Below are positions 25,386 through 34,936 of a stretch of DNA of 64,000 nucleotides, piece after piece. This DNA is from a virus. How positions within the stretch are numbered: the first letter of the stretch is position 1; every line of letters starts with the position of its first letter. The stretch spans positions 1 to 64,000 of the IMG/VR virus record IMGVR_UViG_3300049489_001336; one strand, written 5' to 3'. The notes below the pieces were generated by a model. The model had not been told where the DNA came from. It saw nothing but the letters and a program-made list of their open reading frames with translations, and did not search any database. Position numbers and translations under genes: made by a program.

Positions 25386-27190
25386 TGGCAAAAACGCTGG
25401 GTCAGTATCTTTTAGATGAAGTTATTCCTGCGCCCTATCGCCCTAAAGACGGCGTTTACGGTACCAAAGAGCTCAAGAAGAGCATGGTGCAACTCGCCAA
25501 GGATGACCCAGCGAAATACGTAAAAACAATCACGCAAGTAAAACGACTAGGCGATGAGTTTGCCACCAGCATGGGTATCTCGGTTGGCCTAGACGACATC
25601 GCGCCGCAGTACAAGGAGCGCGACGCCATCACTAAGCCAGCGCTTGCTCAAGTTAAAAAAGCAAAGACACCCGAAGACCGTCAAAAGATAATCGCAGAGA
25701 CCCAAGAAAAGCTTTTGCAGTATGCGATTAACCACCCAGGAACCATGGGTGAAATGGCGCGTTCGGGCGCTCGCGGTTCTGCTTTGCAGTTAATGCGTGC
25801 AGTAGGCGCCCCTGCAGCAAGTAACGACGAACATGACCAGTTGCAGCCCTGGCTCACTACGAGAAGTTATTCTGAAGGGTTACGGCCTTCAGAATGGTGG
25901 GCGAATGGGCGTGAAGCCCGTATGTCTGCGGTTAAATCAAACATTGAGGTAACCGAGCCAGGAGATCTCTCAAAAATCCTCGTTAACAACACGAGCGATC
26001 AAGTTGTAACTACCGCTGACTGTGGCACACGAAATGGCCTTTTATTTAAGACTACAGAATCAGCGCCTATCGATAGATTTACTGCGCGTGATGAGCATGG
26101 AATTACACGCAATACGTTAGTTACGCCGCGCATACTCGGAGATTTAAATAAAAAGGGAATTGCCAAAATAATGGTTAGGTCCCCGATGACCTGCGAGTCC
26201 ATGCAGGGCGTATGCCAGAAGTGTATTGGCCTTAACTCGGTAGGGGCATTGAATCGCATCGGCGATAACGTCGGAATTCGCGCGAGTCAGGCCTTGAGTG
26301 AGCCTCTTACACAGCTTGCGCTAAATGCGAAGCACGGCGTGCGTATGTCAGGCCAGAATCCGCTGGACGTGTCGGGTTTGGCAGGATTTCGCATGTTGCT
26401 AGAATCCCCGTCTGCCTTCAAAAACAAGGCTACGCTCGCACCTGAGAACGGAAAAATAACTGATATAAAAAAGGCACCGCAAGGTGGTCACTTTATTACC
26501 CTTAATAGTAATAAAGTATATGTCATGGCAGGGCTTAACCCCGTAGTCTCTGTAGGAGACACGGTTCACGCGGGAGACGTGCTGTCTGAAGGCGTCCCTA
26601 AGCCCGACGAAGTTGTTAAGTACAAAGGGCTCGGTGCAGGACGCGAATATCTCGTAGATAAATTGACGGGTATCTACCAAAACAAAACGGATAGGCGTCA
26701 CTTAGAGGTTTTGGCCAAGTCCCTACTAAATCACGTACAAATAGAAGAAGTCGATGATGATGACTCTGCAGAGCACGGGTTAGTGCGTGGAGATATCATT
26801 GACTACAACCGTTTTAGAAATATTGCGTCAACCAAAGCAGTGGAAACGCCCTTAAATCAAGCAGAGGGGTTGTATTTAGGGGAAGGAATTCTACATCATC
26901 TTGTAGGTACGCGAATTACCGCGCCCCTTATTAATGAGTTGCGCCAGGCAGGCATCACCAAGGTCAAAACCGCAATCAAGGCGCCTGTCGTTTCTCCTGT
27001 AATGGAACCCGCGACGAGAAACCCTTTACTCAACCCTGATTGGCTCGTACGCTTGGGCCACCGCTACTTAAAGAAGTCCATACTGGATGGTGCCCAGCAT
27101 GGTCAAGCTTCAAACGTTCACGGGACGCACCCCCTACCCGGTTTAGTTTTTAGCACTGAGTTCGGTGACGGCGAAGATGGCCGTTACTAA
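25385..27190 (+). CDS. RNA polymerase beta-prime, C-terminal part
   Basis: 601 aa. It continues beta-prime where the 20145-24536 protein stops. Bridge helix: residues 127-142 (SGARGSALQLMRAVGA). Trigger-loop region: about 155-185 (TTRSYSEGLRPSEWWANG). Second zinc site complete: C213 (ADCGT), C270, C277, C280 (TCESMQGVCQKC). Then GIRASQALSEPLTQLALNAKHG, matching the [21 protein letters not shown] region of bacterial beta-prime. Together the two genes give a complete catalytic core without alpha or omega. Translation is coupled to the small gene upstream. Confidence 0.92.
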   Translation: MAKTLGQYLLDEVIPAPYRPKDGVYGTKELKKSMVQLAKDDPAKYVKTITQVKRLGDEFATSMGISVGLDDIAPQYKERDAITKPALAQVKKAKTPEDRQKIIAETQEKLLQYAINHPGTMGEMARSGARGSALQLMRAVGAPAASNDEHDQLQPWLTTRSYSEGLRPSEWWANGREARMSAVKSNIEVTEPGDLSKILVNNTSDQVVTTADCGTRNGLLFKTTESAPIDRFTARDEHGITRNTLVTPRILGDLNKKGIAKIMVRSPMTCESMQGVCQKCIGLNSVGALNRIGDNVGIRASQALSEPLTQLALNAKHGVRMSGQNPLDVSGLAGFRMLLESPSAFKNKATLAPENGKITDIKKAPQGGHFITLNSNKVYVMAGLNPVVSVGDTVHAGDVLSEGVPKPDEVVKYKGLGAGREYLVDKLTGIYQNKTDRRHLEVLAKSLLNHVQIEEVDDDDSAEHGLVRGDIIDYNRFRNIASTKAVETPLNQAEGLYLGEGILHHLVGTRITAPLINELRQAGITKVKTAIKAPVVSPVMEPATRNPLLNPDWLVRLGHRYLKKSILDGAQHGQASNVHGTHPLPGLVFSTEFGDGEDGRY

Positions 27191-27205
27191 ATCGGTAGTA
27201 AAGAC

Positions 27206-27234
27206 TTGGGCTAAACAATAAACCGGACTATGAT
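27206..27234 (+). promoter_or_regulatory. Sigma70-like promoter for the capsid-associated genes
   Basis: TTGGGC (27206-27211), 17-bp spacer, TATGAT (27229-27234), followed by TAAC. It lies in the 75-nt gap after the beta-prime gene. Spacer and downstream bases resemble the promoter at 36806-36834 (both have AAACAA after the -35 box and GATTAAC at the -10 box). Confidence 0.65.
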
Positions 27235-27265
27235 TAACGCGTTACCTCTAGAGGAGCAGGTACAA

Positions 27266-28507
27266 ATGTCGAATTCACCGCTGTTCAAGCGCGCCTTCGT
27301 TCGTGGATTAAATGCTGAGCTGATTCGTCAAGGTGTTGTTGTTTATCCGTCGAAGGAAGCCGCGGATGCGACAGCCGATTTCGTCGCGGACGAATCGGGA
27401 ATGCCTGATCCCTACCTGGAAAACGATAAGCTCAACCTTAAAGTCGCGAGCGTACTCGTCGAACACCTGACGAAAGGTGCTGAATACCAGTGCCAGCAGG
27501 CCGGTAATAAGTTCAACCCCGCCGTAACCAAGACAGCACAGGCCGAAACGGCTGTTAGCCTCGCCAATAGCGACGCTTGGGCCATCATGGAAAAGTGCGC
27601 AGCCGAGACGGGTTCTCTGGTCGAAGGCGGCGACAACAAGAATGACATGCCCGCCGCTGCGTCGAATAACGCAGAAGCCGCACTCGAAAACAAGCAGCGC
27701 CCCGAAAACTACGCCAACCTGGGCGAAAAGGGCGTCGGCAATTACGAGGGCAAGGGCGAAGGCACCGTCGGCACTGAGCAGAAACACCCTGAAGCGCCTA
27801 AGAGCACTGACAGCGGTTCCAACTCAGTAACGGAACAGAGCAGCAAGTCAGCTTCTCTGGCTTCGATTATTCGCCGAATCGGCAAGACTGCCGAGAGCAC
27901 CGGTAGCCTTATCACCGGCGGCGGTAACCCCAATGACCTGCCCGCTGCCGCAGCCAGCAACGCGGAAGCCGCACTTGAACAGAGCATGCGCCCCGAAGGT
28001 TACGCCAACCTGGGCGAACGCGGCGTAGGTCAGACCGAGATGCAAGTTCCTGGCAACGCGGTCGTAGGCACCGAGCAGCCGCACAGCCTTGCCCCTGGCG
28101 CCACGGACTCCGGATCCAACTCTATCATCGAGCACTCAAAGAACGCGTTTGATCAACTCTTTGAGAATACAGCTAAGCAGGTAGTTCCTTACCTGCCTGA
28201 GAACATGCAGGATGAGCAGAAGGTTGCACACGTTCGAGCCATGATGGGCCTCGAAACGTCTGACCGCGCTGGTTACCTGCAGAACTTGTACACAGGCCTC
28301 GGCGCCAAGAAGGAAGCCGCCGCTGCAGTGCGCAACCACTTTATCAAGGCCGCCGAAGAGTCCTGTGATTCTTCTGAAGAAAAGAAGGAGGAGGGCCCTG
28401 GCCTCCCCGCCTTCATGAAGAAAGAAGAAAAATCTGAGGAGAAGAAGGAAGAAAAGTCCGCTTCTCTCAGCGCGCTCCGCAGTCGCCTTAAGACCGTCAA
28501 TGCCTGA
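27266..28507 (+). CDS. Putative virion protein with an 82-residue tandem duplication
   Basis: 413 aa from ATG 27266 (MSNSPLFKRAFVRG), which has AGGAG 9 nt upstream; the ATG at 27230 lies in the promoter region and has no SD. The middle contains two copies of a segment (TGSL..GG.N.ND.PAAA ... YANLGE(K/R)GVG ... TDSGSNS), separated by a short linker. The C-terminus is extremely Glu/Lys-rich. KTA/KSA tripeptides mark the repeat borders (VTKTAQ, IGKTAE, EKSASL). Codon use is rich in C-ending codons, like the capsid gene, suggesting high expression. I recognise no family; a scaffold or internal head protein is plausible. Confidence 0.7.
   Translation: MSNSPLFKRAFVRGLNAELIRQGVVVYPSKEAADATADFVADESGMPDPYLENDKLNLKVASVLVEHLTKGAEYQCQQAGNKFNPAVTKTAQAETAVSLANSDAWAIMEKCAAETGSLVEGGDNKNDMPAAASNNAEAALENKQRPENYANLGEKGVGNYEGKGEGTVGTEQKHPEAPKSTDSGSNSVTEQSSKSASLASIIRRIGKTAESTGSLITGGGNPNDLPAAAASNAEAALEQSMRPEGYANLGERGVGQTEMQVPGNAVVGTEQPHSLAPGATDSGSNSIIEHSKNAFDQLFENTAKQVVPYLPENMQDEQKVAHVRAMMGLETSDRAGYLQNLYTGLGAKKEAAAAVRNHFIKAAEESCDSSEEKKEEGPGLPAFMKKEEKSEEKKEEKSASLSALRSRLKTVNA
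27605..28147 (+). repeat. Two-copy coding repeat in the 27266 gene
   Basis: Copies at about 27605-27850 and 27896-28147. The protein repeats align over roughly 82 residues with identities such as TGSL, AEAALE, YANLGE, GTEQ and TDSGSNS. DNA identity is lower, so it is an old internal duplication. Confidence 0.75.
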
Positions 28508-28514
28508 TTAAAAC

Positions 28515-28703
28515 ATGGCGCTTACGCGAGCAGCACTCAAGCTCGGGCTCCAGCTTGTCCAAACGAAGCTTGGGCAAGTCATGGGGGACCCGAGTTTTTC
28601 TATTCTACCTCAGCAACCCGTAGCGTTTGAGCACGCTTTAGCTCGCCCAAAACGCACAGGTACTGCTAACATCAAACCGCCCAAAATCGTAAACACCCGG
28701 TAG
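28515..28703 (+). CDS. Small basic protein with KLG motifs
   Basis: 62 aa. It begins MALTRAALKLGLQLVQTKLGQ, two KLG elements within 20 residues, and ends in a basic Pro/Lys-rich tail (RPKRTGTANIKPPKIVNTR). It lies between two large virion-type genes, 8 nt from each. Function unknown; probably co-expressed structural or packaged protein. Confidence 0.65.
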   Translation: MALTRAALKLGLQLVQTKLGQVMGDPSFSILPQQPVAFEHALARPKRTGTANIKPPKIVNTR

Positions 28704-28710
28704 AGAACCC

Positions 28711-31700
28711 ATGGCCACTGTCAAGCACGCTCTTCTTTCACCGGCGATCAATGCTCAGCCGGGTATTCCCAACGCTGAGGATGAAAAGCAGCTGTTCGAA
28801 GAGAAGTTCGGACAGATGGCTTATCAAGCGTTCTCTTCAAAATTTCCGGACTTGGTTCCCAATATCGTTACGTTCAAGATTTTGGATTCTGATCTTGAAA
28901 ACGGGACAGGTATTGGCGCGTTCATTATTGAACAAGAAGGGGACTACGTTTATGTCCCCGCTATTGTATCCGAAAATGAATTAAAGCCCTTTGATTTGAT
29001 GTACGTAAAGTCAAAAGACATCTTTTTGCCACTCTCCAACGAGTGGTTAGAAGAAGTCGCAAAGGGCACCATTAACTCCCTCGGGGAGGGCGTTAAGTTG
29101 CCCGATACCGTTGCGACCGACGTCGATATTCGCAATATCGTAGTTCCTCCAACTACGGGTCGTTATAGCTACGCAAGCTTTGAAGTGTCCCCGCGTGCAC
29201 GTATGCACGCTACCGCTTCGGAACCTCTTGGCCGTAGACTGACCAAGCTCGCGGAACTGGGTCCATTTCCGGGTGGCGGTGGCACGGGTGCCGGCGGTGG
29301 TGAAAATACGTTTGACCCTGAGCTTTGGGCCACGTTTGTGGAGCAGTTTCAGCGCATCCAACAGATGACGCCTGGACAGGCGCTCGACAGCAACATGGCA
29401 GATGTTGAGACGCTCTCCAAGATGTACAAGTCCCACCAAAAAACGTGGGAATTGATGAATACATCGGGACCTGCAGGCGCTGCCGTACAGCAACAAGCGG
29501 TACAGCAAGGGCAACCCATGCAGGCTCCCGCAAGCCCCCAAGGTATGCCTCCGGCACAACAAGGCATGCAGGTTACGGCATCTGCGAAAACGGCTAATGC
29601 ACCGCGCACCGTAGGCAGTAAACTCGACTCGCTTTTAGTAAATATCGCCAAAGGAGGCGCCTTAGGTGGTGGTGTTGGCGGCATAGCAGCGGCTGCCGAT
29701 GGCGACTCCTCCGACGTACCCAGCGGCATCGTGCATGGCGCTATAGGCGGTTTGTTAGCTGCCCCTCTAGGGGCTATAGCAGGAGAAGATATCGCAGCGC
29801 GCCATTTCCCCCACACCGGAGCTGTAAAAAGTAGAGCATTGGGTGCCGGCCTTGGCGTAGCTGCAGGCGGTTATTTAGGAGGTACTTCTGAACCTCCTGA
29901 AGTCGTCAATAACTACAACACATTCTCACTTGGAGATGCGGCGCGCTCGCTCATTCCTGGGCTGGGAATGTTGCGCACAGGCGCAGACCATGCCCAAGGT
30001 CTGCGTGACATGATTCGACATGCTCAAAAGAGCACCAAGCACGCGTCGTGTCTTCCTGAGTTTTTGACGCGTGCACCTAATACGGTAAAGCGCGCCTTTA
30101 CTAAGGTACTCGACAAAAATCCCCGGTTACTTAAGCACGCGGTTGATCAATACGGTGAAGACGCGTTGGTTGCTGCGCTCCGCGACACAAAGACTGCGGG
30201 CATGAGTAATACGGGTGGCGCTCTCCTTGTTGCTGACAAGGGAACTGACGCCAAGGCGTACTCAGACTTTTTCGGCGAAGCCGCACCCGAGGCTTTTACA
30301 GGAGTTCTTACGCGCGGCTATTACTTCAAAGATACGCGTAAATCTTTGAATTTAGCTGCGCAAGTTCAGGAATACCATGATTTCCAGGATACGCTGGATT
30401 CTGGTGTTTATAACCTGTACACTGAAGAAGGTGCTCCCAAAGCCGCGCTCGTTTTCGTAGAGCCTTTTGACCTCTTGTCGGCAGATCGCTTTACGTTCCC
30501 GCGCGACGAAAACCGCGTTAAACCCATCAAAAGTAGGGTCCCGGTAGACGCGCATCGCCGCGAGCCCCACAATCTTGGGCCTATTGAGCGTGACCTTCCC
30601 GACGCTCCCGACGTTGAACGGTCCCATAAATACAGCAGAATGGCCATTCTCGGAAATGGCGATTACGTGCTCACACACAAGCTTTTCGGCGAAAAAACAA
30701 CGGAAAGCCTGCTTAAGGGCACCGCTCTCTATTCTGCAATTTTGACAGAAAAGAAAGCACAGGTTTCTCGTGGCGTAGGTTGTTTCGTGGCCAAAAGAGG
30801 CGCGTCCTATTTAGGTACGCTGCCTGTCGAAGTCACAGAGATGACAACCGGCTCTGACGGCGTTATTCGCGGCAAACTTGGCGCTGTTGGTGGTTGGGAC
30901 GTACAGAGCTTCGTAATTGATCCAAAGGCGAACCTGAATCGCCCTATGAAACTCCGTGACCAGCGGTTGGTCCTTATCCCCGCAAGCTGGAAATGGGTTT
31001 CACTCAAAGACAGTAAAGAAGACAGCGACTTCTTGCGTACCGCCGACGCGCTGCACCGCATGGTTCTTAACACTCTGAAAAATGACGGAGTGAAAGAAGC
31101 CGCGGTGAAGAACGCGGGTCACAACATGTTTGCGGTGGACGGTGAGCGTGCACTGGGCAAAAAAGATGCGCTCGTAAAGATCGCACAGAAATACCACGTG
31201 CACGCATCTGCTGCAGAAGCAATGTTGAAAATTGCTTCACACGAAGGCGTATGCCGTGCCTACGTGATGTCTCCTACACGGTATCAGGCTTTAACTGAAC
31301 GCGTGAAAATTGCGCAGGGGCAAGCAGTCCCGCAAACGCCAATGGGCGCTCCTCCTGCAATGCAACAGGCACCTCAGATGCCTATGCAAGCAGCCCCTGC
31401 CCCGATGCCGCAAGAGCCTGCGGCACCTCCGGCACCTTCTCCAGTGGATCAAGCCTTTGGGGAATCTATGGGAATGCTGCAGCAACAAATGCAGCAACTC
31501 CAAGCACAGCTTGATGTGCTGATGATGGTACAACAGCGCGCTCAGCAAATTGAGTCTGGCGAAGCTGGCCAAATGGATCCTTCCCAAAGTATGCAAGGTA
31601 TGCCGCAAGGCATGGACCCTTCTATGGGCATGGACCCGGCTGCTATGGGCGGTCAAATGGACCCCTCAATGATGGGTATGGACCCTGCGGCACAACAGCA

Positions 31701-32082
31701 GCCTCCCATGCCGATCATGAATACGGAAGAGCCTTCTGCGGATGAAATTGCGCAGCAAATTAACCCCGCGTTTTTAGAAAACGCAGCGCAGTTGCACGAA
31801 ACAGGGGCTTTTGACGCGGGCACCATGGCCTCCCTCGCACAGAACTCGACATTAAAGTCGATCACGTCGCAGTTTGCTGCGAATTTTGAAAGCAGCATTG
31901 ACGACTTGGGGCGTTCCCTGTTGACGCTTTACATGCAAGAGCCGCAGCTCAAAGAGCAGTTAGGCGACCAAACATTTATTGATCTTGAGACACAGTTGCG
32001 TGATACATTTCATGGGCTTGGAAAACTGGTACTTTCTATGACCCACAACGCAACGATGTTAGATCCCAATGCGGTCGCCTAA
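28711..32082 (+). CDS. Large putative virion protein with Gly-zipper and Met/Gln-rich regions
   Basis: 1123 aa. Residues 1-200 are a folded alpha/beta domain. A Gln/Pro/Met linker follows, then a glycine-zipper region (GGALGGGVGGIAAAADG, IGGLLAAPLGAIAG, LGAGLGVAAGGYLGG) able to form membrane helices. A large folded region of about 500 residues is next, then a low-complexity segment built from MDPSMGMDPAAMGG-like units, and a final helical domain. Five K-(T/I)-A tripeptides are scattered through it. The combination suggests an internal or ejected capsid protein that may interact with the host membrane. No enzymatic motif recognised. Confidence 0.7.
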   Translation: MATVKHALLSPAINAQPGIPNAEDEKQLFEEKFGQMAYQAFSSKFPDLVPNIVTFKILDSDLENGTGIGAFIIEQEGDYVYVPAIVSENELKPFDLMYVKSKDIFLPLSNEWLEEVAKGTINSLGEGVKLPDTVATDVDIRNIVVPPTTGRYSYASFEVSPRARMHATASEPLGRRLTKLAELGPFPGGGGTGAGGGENTFDPELWATFVEQFQRIQQMTPGQALDSNMADVETLSKMYKSHQKTWELMNTSGPAGAAVQQQAVQQGQPMQAPASPQGMPPAQQGMQVTASAKTANAPRTVGSKLDSLLVNIAKGGALGGGVGGIAAAADGDSSDVPSGIVHGAIGGLLAAPLGAIAGEDIAARHFPHTGAVKSRALGAGLGVAAGGYLGGTSEPPEVVNNYNTFSLGDAARSLIPGLGMLRTGADHAQGLRDMIRHAQKSTKHASCLPEFLTRAPNTVKRAFTKVLDKNPRLLKHAVDQYGEDALVAALRDTKTAGMSNTGGALLVADKGTDAKAYSDFFGEAAPEAFTGVLTRGYYFKDTRKSLNLAAQVQEYHDFQDTLDSGVYNLYTEEGAPKAALVFVEPFDLLSADRFTFPRDENRVKPIKSRVPVDAHRREPHNLGPIERDLPDAPDVERSHKYSRMAILGNGDYVLTHKLFGEKTTESLLKGTALYSAILTEKKAQVSRGVGCFVAKRGASYLGTLPVEVTEMTTGSDGVIRGKLGAVGGWDVQSFVIDPKANLNRPMKLRDQRLVLIPASWKWVSLKDSKEDSDFLRTADALHRMVLNTLKNDGVKEAAVKNAGHNMFAVDGERALGKKDALVKIAQKYHVHASAAEAMLKIASHEGVCRAYVMSPTRYQALTERVKIAQGQAVPQTPMGAPPAMQQAPQMPMQAAPAPMPQEPAAPPAPSPVDQAFGESMGMLQQQMQQLQAQLDVLMMVQQRAQQIESGEAGQMDPSQSMQGMPQGMDPSMGMDPAAMGGQMDPSMMGMDPAAQQQPPMPIMNTEEPSADEIAQQINPAFLENAAQLHETGAFDAGTMASLAQNSTLKSITSQFAANFESSIDDLGRSLLTLYMQEPQLKEQLGDQTFIDLETQLRDTFHGLGKLVLSMTHNATMLDPNAVA

Positions 32083-32800
32083 TCCACGGCATCGATTCGA
32101 GGCGCTCAGCCTTAAACGCGCTGCCCCGGAAACAGAACACGAACGCTCCTTGTTCGTGCTGCTTCATGGGGCAGCCGCGTTAAACACGCTTTGTCCGTTA
32201 CGGCCATGGTCGAAGGACGCTGTAATCGACCCCAGCGTTGAATACCCTTACTTAGTTTTTAGGACAGGCTCTATTCGCGCTGTGCTTGAGTCTTTTTTAC
32301 TCGCTTCTTCTAACGACGCAGAAGTTGCAGATTCTGTGTCTATGCCTCCTGAAGAGGTAGATATTTATCGTAATTTATTTTTTGATACGACCGTATTTAG
32401 AACTGAATTAGAGATTATAGTCTTCATGCAGTCTATTCCTGAAGACGATCCTTACAAGAACTTCTACCGAATTGCTTACCATCAGGGGTTGGGAGCCCTT
32501 CGCTGGCATTTCTGTCGTAACAAAGGCCAGATACCCGCTGAAGACGTGGTGCGAACTATCATGACGGATGCCTACTTCCGTTCTTTAGAGCACCGCGGGC
32601 AAGTTATTACGGGTAAATTGGCCAAAGAGGCTGCCAAATACGCTAAACTCTCTCTGGAGTGTGCGCGTGCCATTCTACAAAAGAATGACCTCCCTGAGGG
32701 AAGCACCGAGGATCTCCGGATTAAGTTCGAGGAAGCCCGCCAGAATCGAACAATCGCAGATCTACAGCGTGAAGTAGGTCCTGAGAAGGTGGTGCACTGA
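32069..32800 (+). CDS. Hypothetical virion-module protein
   Basis: 243 aa, overlapping the previous gene by 14 nt and the next by 1 nt. Mostly helical, ending in a charged helix (ARQNRTIADLQREVGPEKVVH). Unlike its neighbours it has no K-(T/I)-A tripeptide or glycine zipper. The region HQGLGALRWHFCRNKGQ is the most distinctive; I know no family with it. It may be a chaperone or structural assembly factor. Confidence 0.7.
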   Translation: MRSPNPRHRFEALSLKRAAPETEHERSLFVLLHGAAALNTLCPLRPWSKDAVIDPSVEYPYLVFRTGSIRAVLESFLLASSNDAEVADSVSMPPEEVDIYRNLFFDTTVFRTELEIIVFMQSIPEDDPYKNFYRIAYHQGLGALRWHFCRNKGQIPAEDVVRTIMTDAYFRSLEHRGQVITGKLAKEAAKYAKLSLECARAILQKNDLPEGSTEDLRIKFEEARQNRTIADLQREVGPEKVVH

Positions 32801-33582
32801 TGGCTTACGTCACTGAAAATGACTACAAGAAGATGGCGGAGGCTATCGCGGACGATCTCGTTAATAACGGGATTTCGCTCAATGATAGCGTTTCCAAGCT
32901 GGCTTCTTCGATGGACATGAACCACGAGCAAATTCGTCGCCTTTGCGAAACGACGAACAACGTGACGTTCAATAAAATGTTCCAATCAAAAGATAAAACA
33001 GCGTCTGATCGAATGATTGAATTCGATGTAGCAGATGCTGATAAAGTTCTTGGCAGCCTTATTAAGCGCGCGTCTTGGATTACTGTAGAAAGCCAAGACG
33101 TCGTATCGCTGTCAGAATACAGGTCTTTACGTGAGGACGTAGCTCCTATTCCTCTTGAAAAGACCGCCAGTACCTTTGAGTTGCGCCCCGAGGCTCGCGC
33201 GAATAAAGAGGTTGACCAGCGTACGCTGCGTAAAACACTCGACCATCTGCGGCATGAAAAAATTGCCACAGAGCTTTTACATACAGATGCTGTCAGTGAA
33301 CTGCGTAGCCAATTTCGGCGCTTGTATCGTGACATGTCTTTCGAGACGTTCGAAAAGAACGCGGTTGCGCTTTACGGCGAAAAAGCGGCGCCTGTTCTCA
33401 ACACGCTTCGCTCTCACATGCGACTTCCTGAAGTTACGTACAACTGTGCGTTGCTACAGAAAACGGCAGGTTATGTGGACGACAGCGCTATCGAATTTAA
33501 GCTTTTAGCTGAGGCGCTTTCTTCGGCAGAAAAGCTAAGAAACATCAACGCAGGCATCGCCAAGCTGGAGACTCTCGTATGA
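32800..33582 (+). CDS. Hypothetical helical protein with K-(T/I)-A motifs
   Basis: 260 aa, predicted nearly all helical and charged. It contains DKTASD, EKTAST, EKIATE and QKTAGY. It overlaps both neighbours (1 and 4 nt), so it is part of one translationally coupled string from 32069 to 34175. It is likely an internal head or core protein; function unknown. Confidence 0.7.
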   Translation: MAYVTENDYKKMAEAIADDLVNNGISLNDSVSKLASSMDMNHEQIRRLCETTNNVTFNKMFQSKDKTASDRMIEFDVADADKVLGSLIKRASWITVESQDVVSLSEYRSLREDVAPIPLEKTASTFELRPEARANKEVDQRTLRKTLDHLRHEKIATELLHTDAVSELRSQFRRLYRDMSFETFEKNAVALYGEKAAPVLNTLRSHMRLPEVTYNCALLQKTAGYVDDSAIEFKLLAEALSSAEKLRNINAGIAKLETLV

Positions 33583-34175
33583 GTTTCGAAGATACCGTTA
33601 AAAAAATTGCGGCTTCACCTCTTATGCGAGAGCTTTTTGGTGAAGTGCCGTCTTATCTTTACAAAGAAGCAACAGGACAAGGACCAGCCCCTGGTCTTTT
33701 AGGGCGTATCTTTGGTGGCGCAAAAGACTCCACCACAGGGATGCAAGACGTTTATCGCAATATTGCAGGTAATGTCGGTGCAGGCGCACTGATGGCTGGC
33801 GGCGGTTATCTCGCGGGCAAGGCCGTAGATCGTGTAGGCGAACCGGACGAACAAATTCGCGCTAAGCAGCAGTCCCTCGGGCGGCTCATGGCGGAGCAAG
33901 ATTTCCGTAACACGAGCTTACAAAAGCTCAACCCGTTGCATGAGCAAGTTTTCACGGAATTGGGGGCAGACCCAATCATCGCTAAAGCCGATCCCCAATT
34001 GATTCAATCTGCCTACAGCACCATGAAGCGTATCGCGCCTCATTTAAGTGCGGACCCCAACGCAGCACGTAGTTTCTTACGTGAACATGCGATTTACGGT
34101 ACAGGGCCCAGTTACGCGTCTTTGAAAACTCTCGCAGACGCTGAGCAAGCAGTGTCGCGCGCTGGCGGAGGCTGA
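33579..34175 (+). CDS. Hypothetical protein with glycine-rich hydrophobic segment
   Basis: 198 aa. It starts with a helix ending in KKIAAS, then a glycine-rich hydrophobic stretch (NVGAGALMAGGGYLAGKAV, about residues 65-85), then soluble helices. It overlaps the 32800 gene by 4 nt and is followed after 2 nt by the 34178 gene. It resembles the neighbouring glycine-zipper proteins in layout, suggesting a shared membrane or core function. Confidence 0.68.
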   Translation: MSFEDTVKKIAASPLMRELFGEVPSYLYKEATGQGPAPGLLGRIFGGAKDSTTGMQDVYRNIAGNVGAGALMAGGGYLAGKAVDRVGEPDEQIRAKQQSLGRLMAEQDFRNTSLQKLNPLHEQVFTELGADPIIAKADPQLIQSAYSTMKRIAPHLSADPNAARSFLREHAIYGTGPSYASLKTLADAEQAVSRAGGG

Positions 34176-34177
34176 GC

Positions 34178-34936
34178 ATGGACTTCGATAAGTTGATGGA
34201 GAAAGTCAGTTCCGCTGAGTTACACATGAGTCCTGCACTGCAGGATGTAATGGCGCGTGTTCGCACGGTGGGTCTGCATAAGGCAGCTGCTGCCGTGAAC
34301 GGCATGCCTGAGATCACTGTAAAGACAGCGGCTCAACGCTTAGGTGCGCGCCTAGTTGAGCGCCATCGGCGTTATGAAAAAATCGCGTCAGGGCTTCAGT
34401 CTTTGGTCTTTATCGAAAAGACGGCAGTGTTGCCGTTTATGGGCTTGGGAGCAGTGGGTGCGCACCGCGCTAATCCAGAAGACCCCGCTTACATGGAGGG
34501 CGCAATGCTTGGTGCTCCAGGAGCCCTTTTGGGCGCTATACCTGCTACGCTAGCCGGGCACGCCATTGATAAATTGACAAAAACAGAAGGCGCAACACTC
34601 CCCGCAGGGGTACTAGGCGCGCTGTACGGCTCTTATAAACTTCCCGAAGTTTTGCTAAGGCCTAAGCAGAATAAAGAAGCGAGCGTACTGCCTCGCCCCA
34701 CAGCAGCTGTACCCAATCCTTCGCGTGTTGAAGGCCTTAAGCGCCTGTTAAAAGAGATGCAGGAAACCCCTCCCCAAATGCCGCAAGCGATGGGTGGCGC
34801 TATTGGCAGTGGTGGATCTTCCGGCATGTTTTCGGCATTTGATAATGCTGCCGAAGGCGTGAATCCCAAGGCAACACTGCGGGGTTCCATGCTGCCGCAT
34901 GAACTTCCTGCGATTCGCGCACTTCCTGGCCGCTGA
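34178..34936 (+). CDS. Hypothetical glycine-zipper protein with K-(T/I)-A motifs
   Basis: 252 aa. The N-terminal 85 residues carry four tripeptides at about 15-residue spacing or more: KAA 35-37, KTA 49-51, KIA 68-70 and KTA 81-83. Directly after the last come two hydrophobic Gly/Ala stretches (MLGAPGALLGAIPATLAG; GVLGALYGSYKLPEVLL). The C-terminus is Pro/Met-rich and disordered. It lies immediately upstream of the protease gene, so it is a good candidate for proteolytic processing. Confidence 0.68.
   Translation: MDFDKLMEKVSSAELHMSPALQDVMARVRTVGLHKAAAAVNGMPEITVKTAAQRLGARLVERHRRYEKIASGLQSLVFIEKTAVLPFMGLGAVGAHRANPEDPAYMEGAMLGAPGALLGAIPATLAGHAIDKLTKTEGATLPAGVLGALYGSYKLPEVLLRPKQNKEASVLPRPTAAVPNPSRVEGLKRLLKEMQETPPQMPQAMGGAIGSGGSSGMFSAFDNAAEGVNPKATLRGSMLPHELPAIRALPGR

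Noticed and set aside
31291-31656. His/Leu-rich minus-strand open frame of 121 codons
   Set aside because: It mirrors the Met/Gln/Pro low-complexity part of the 28711 protein; the composition is an artefact of the antisense strand.
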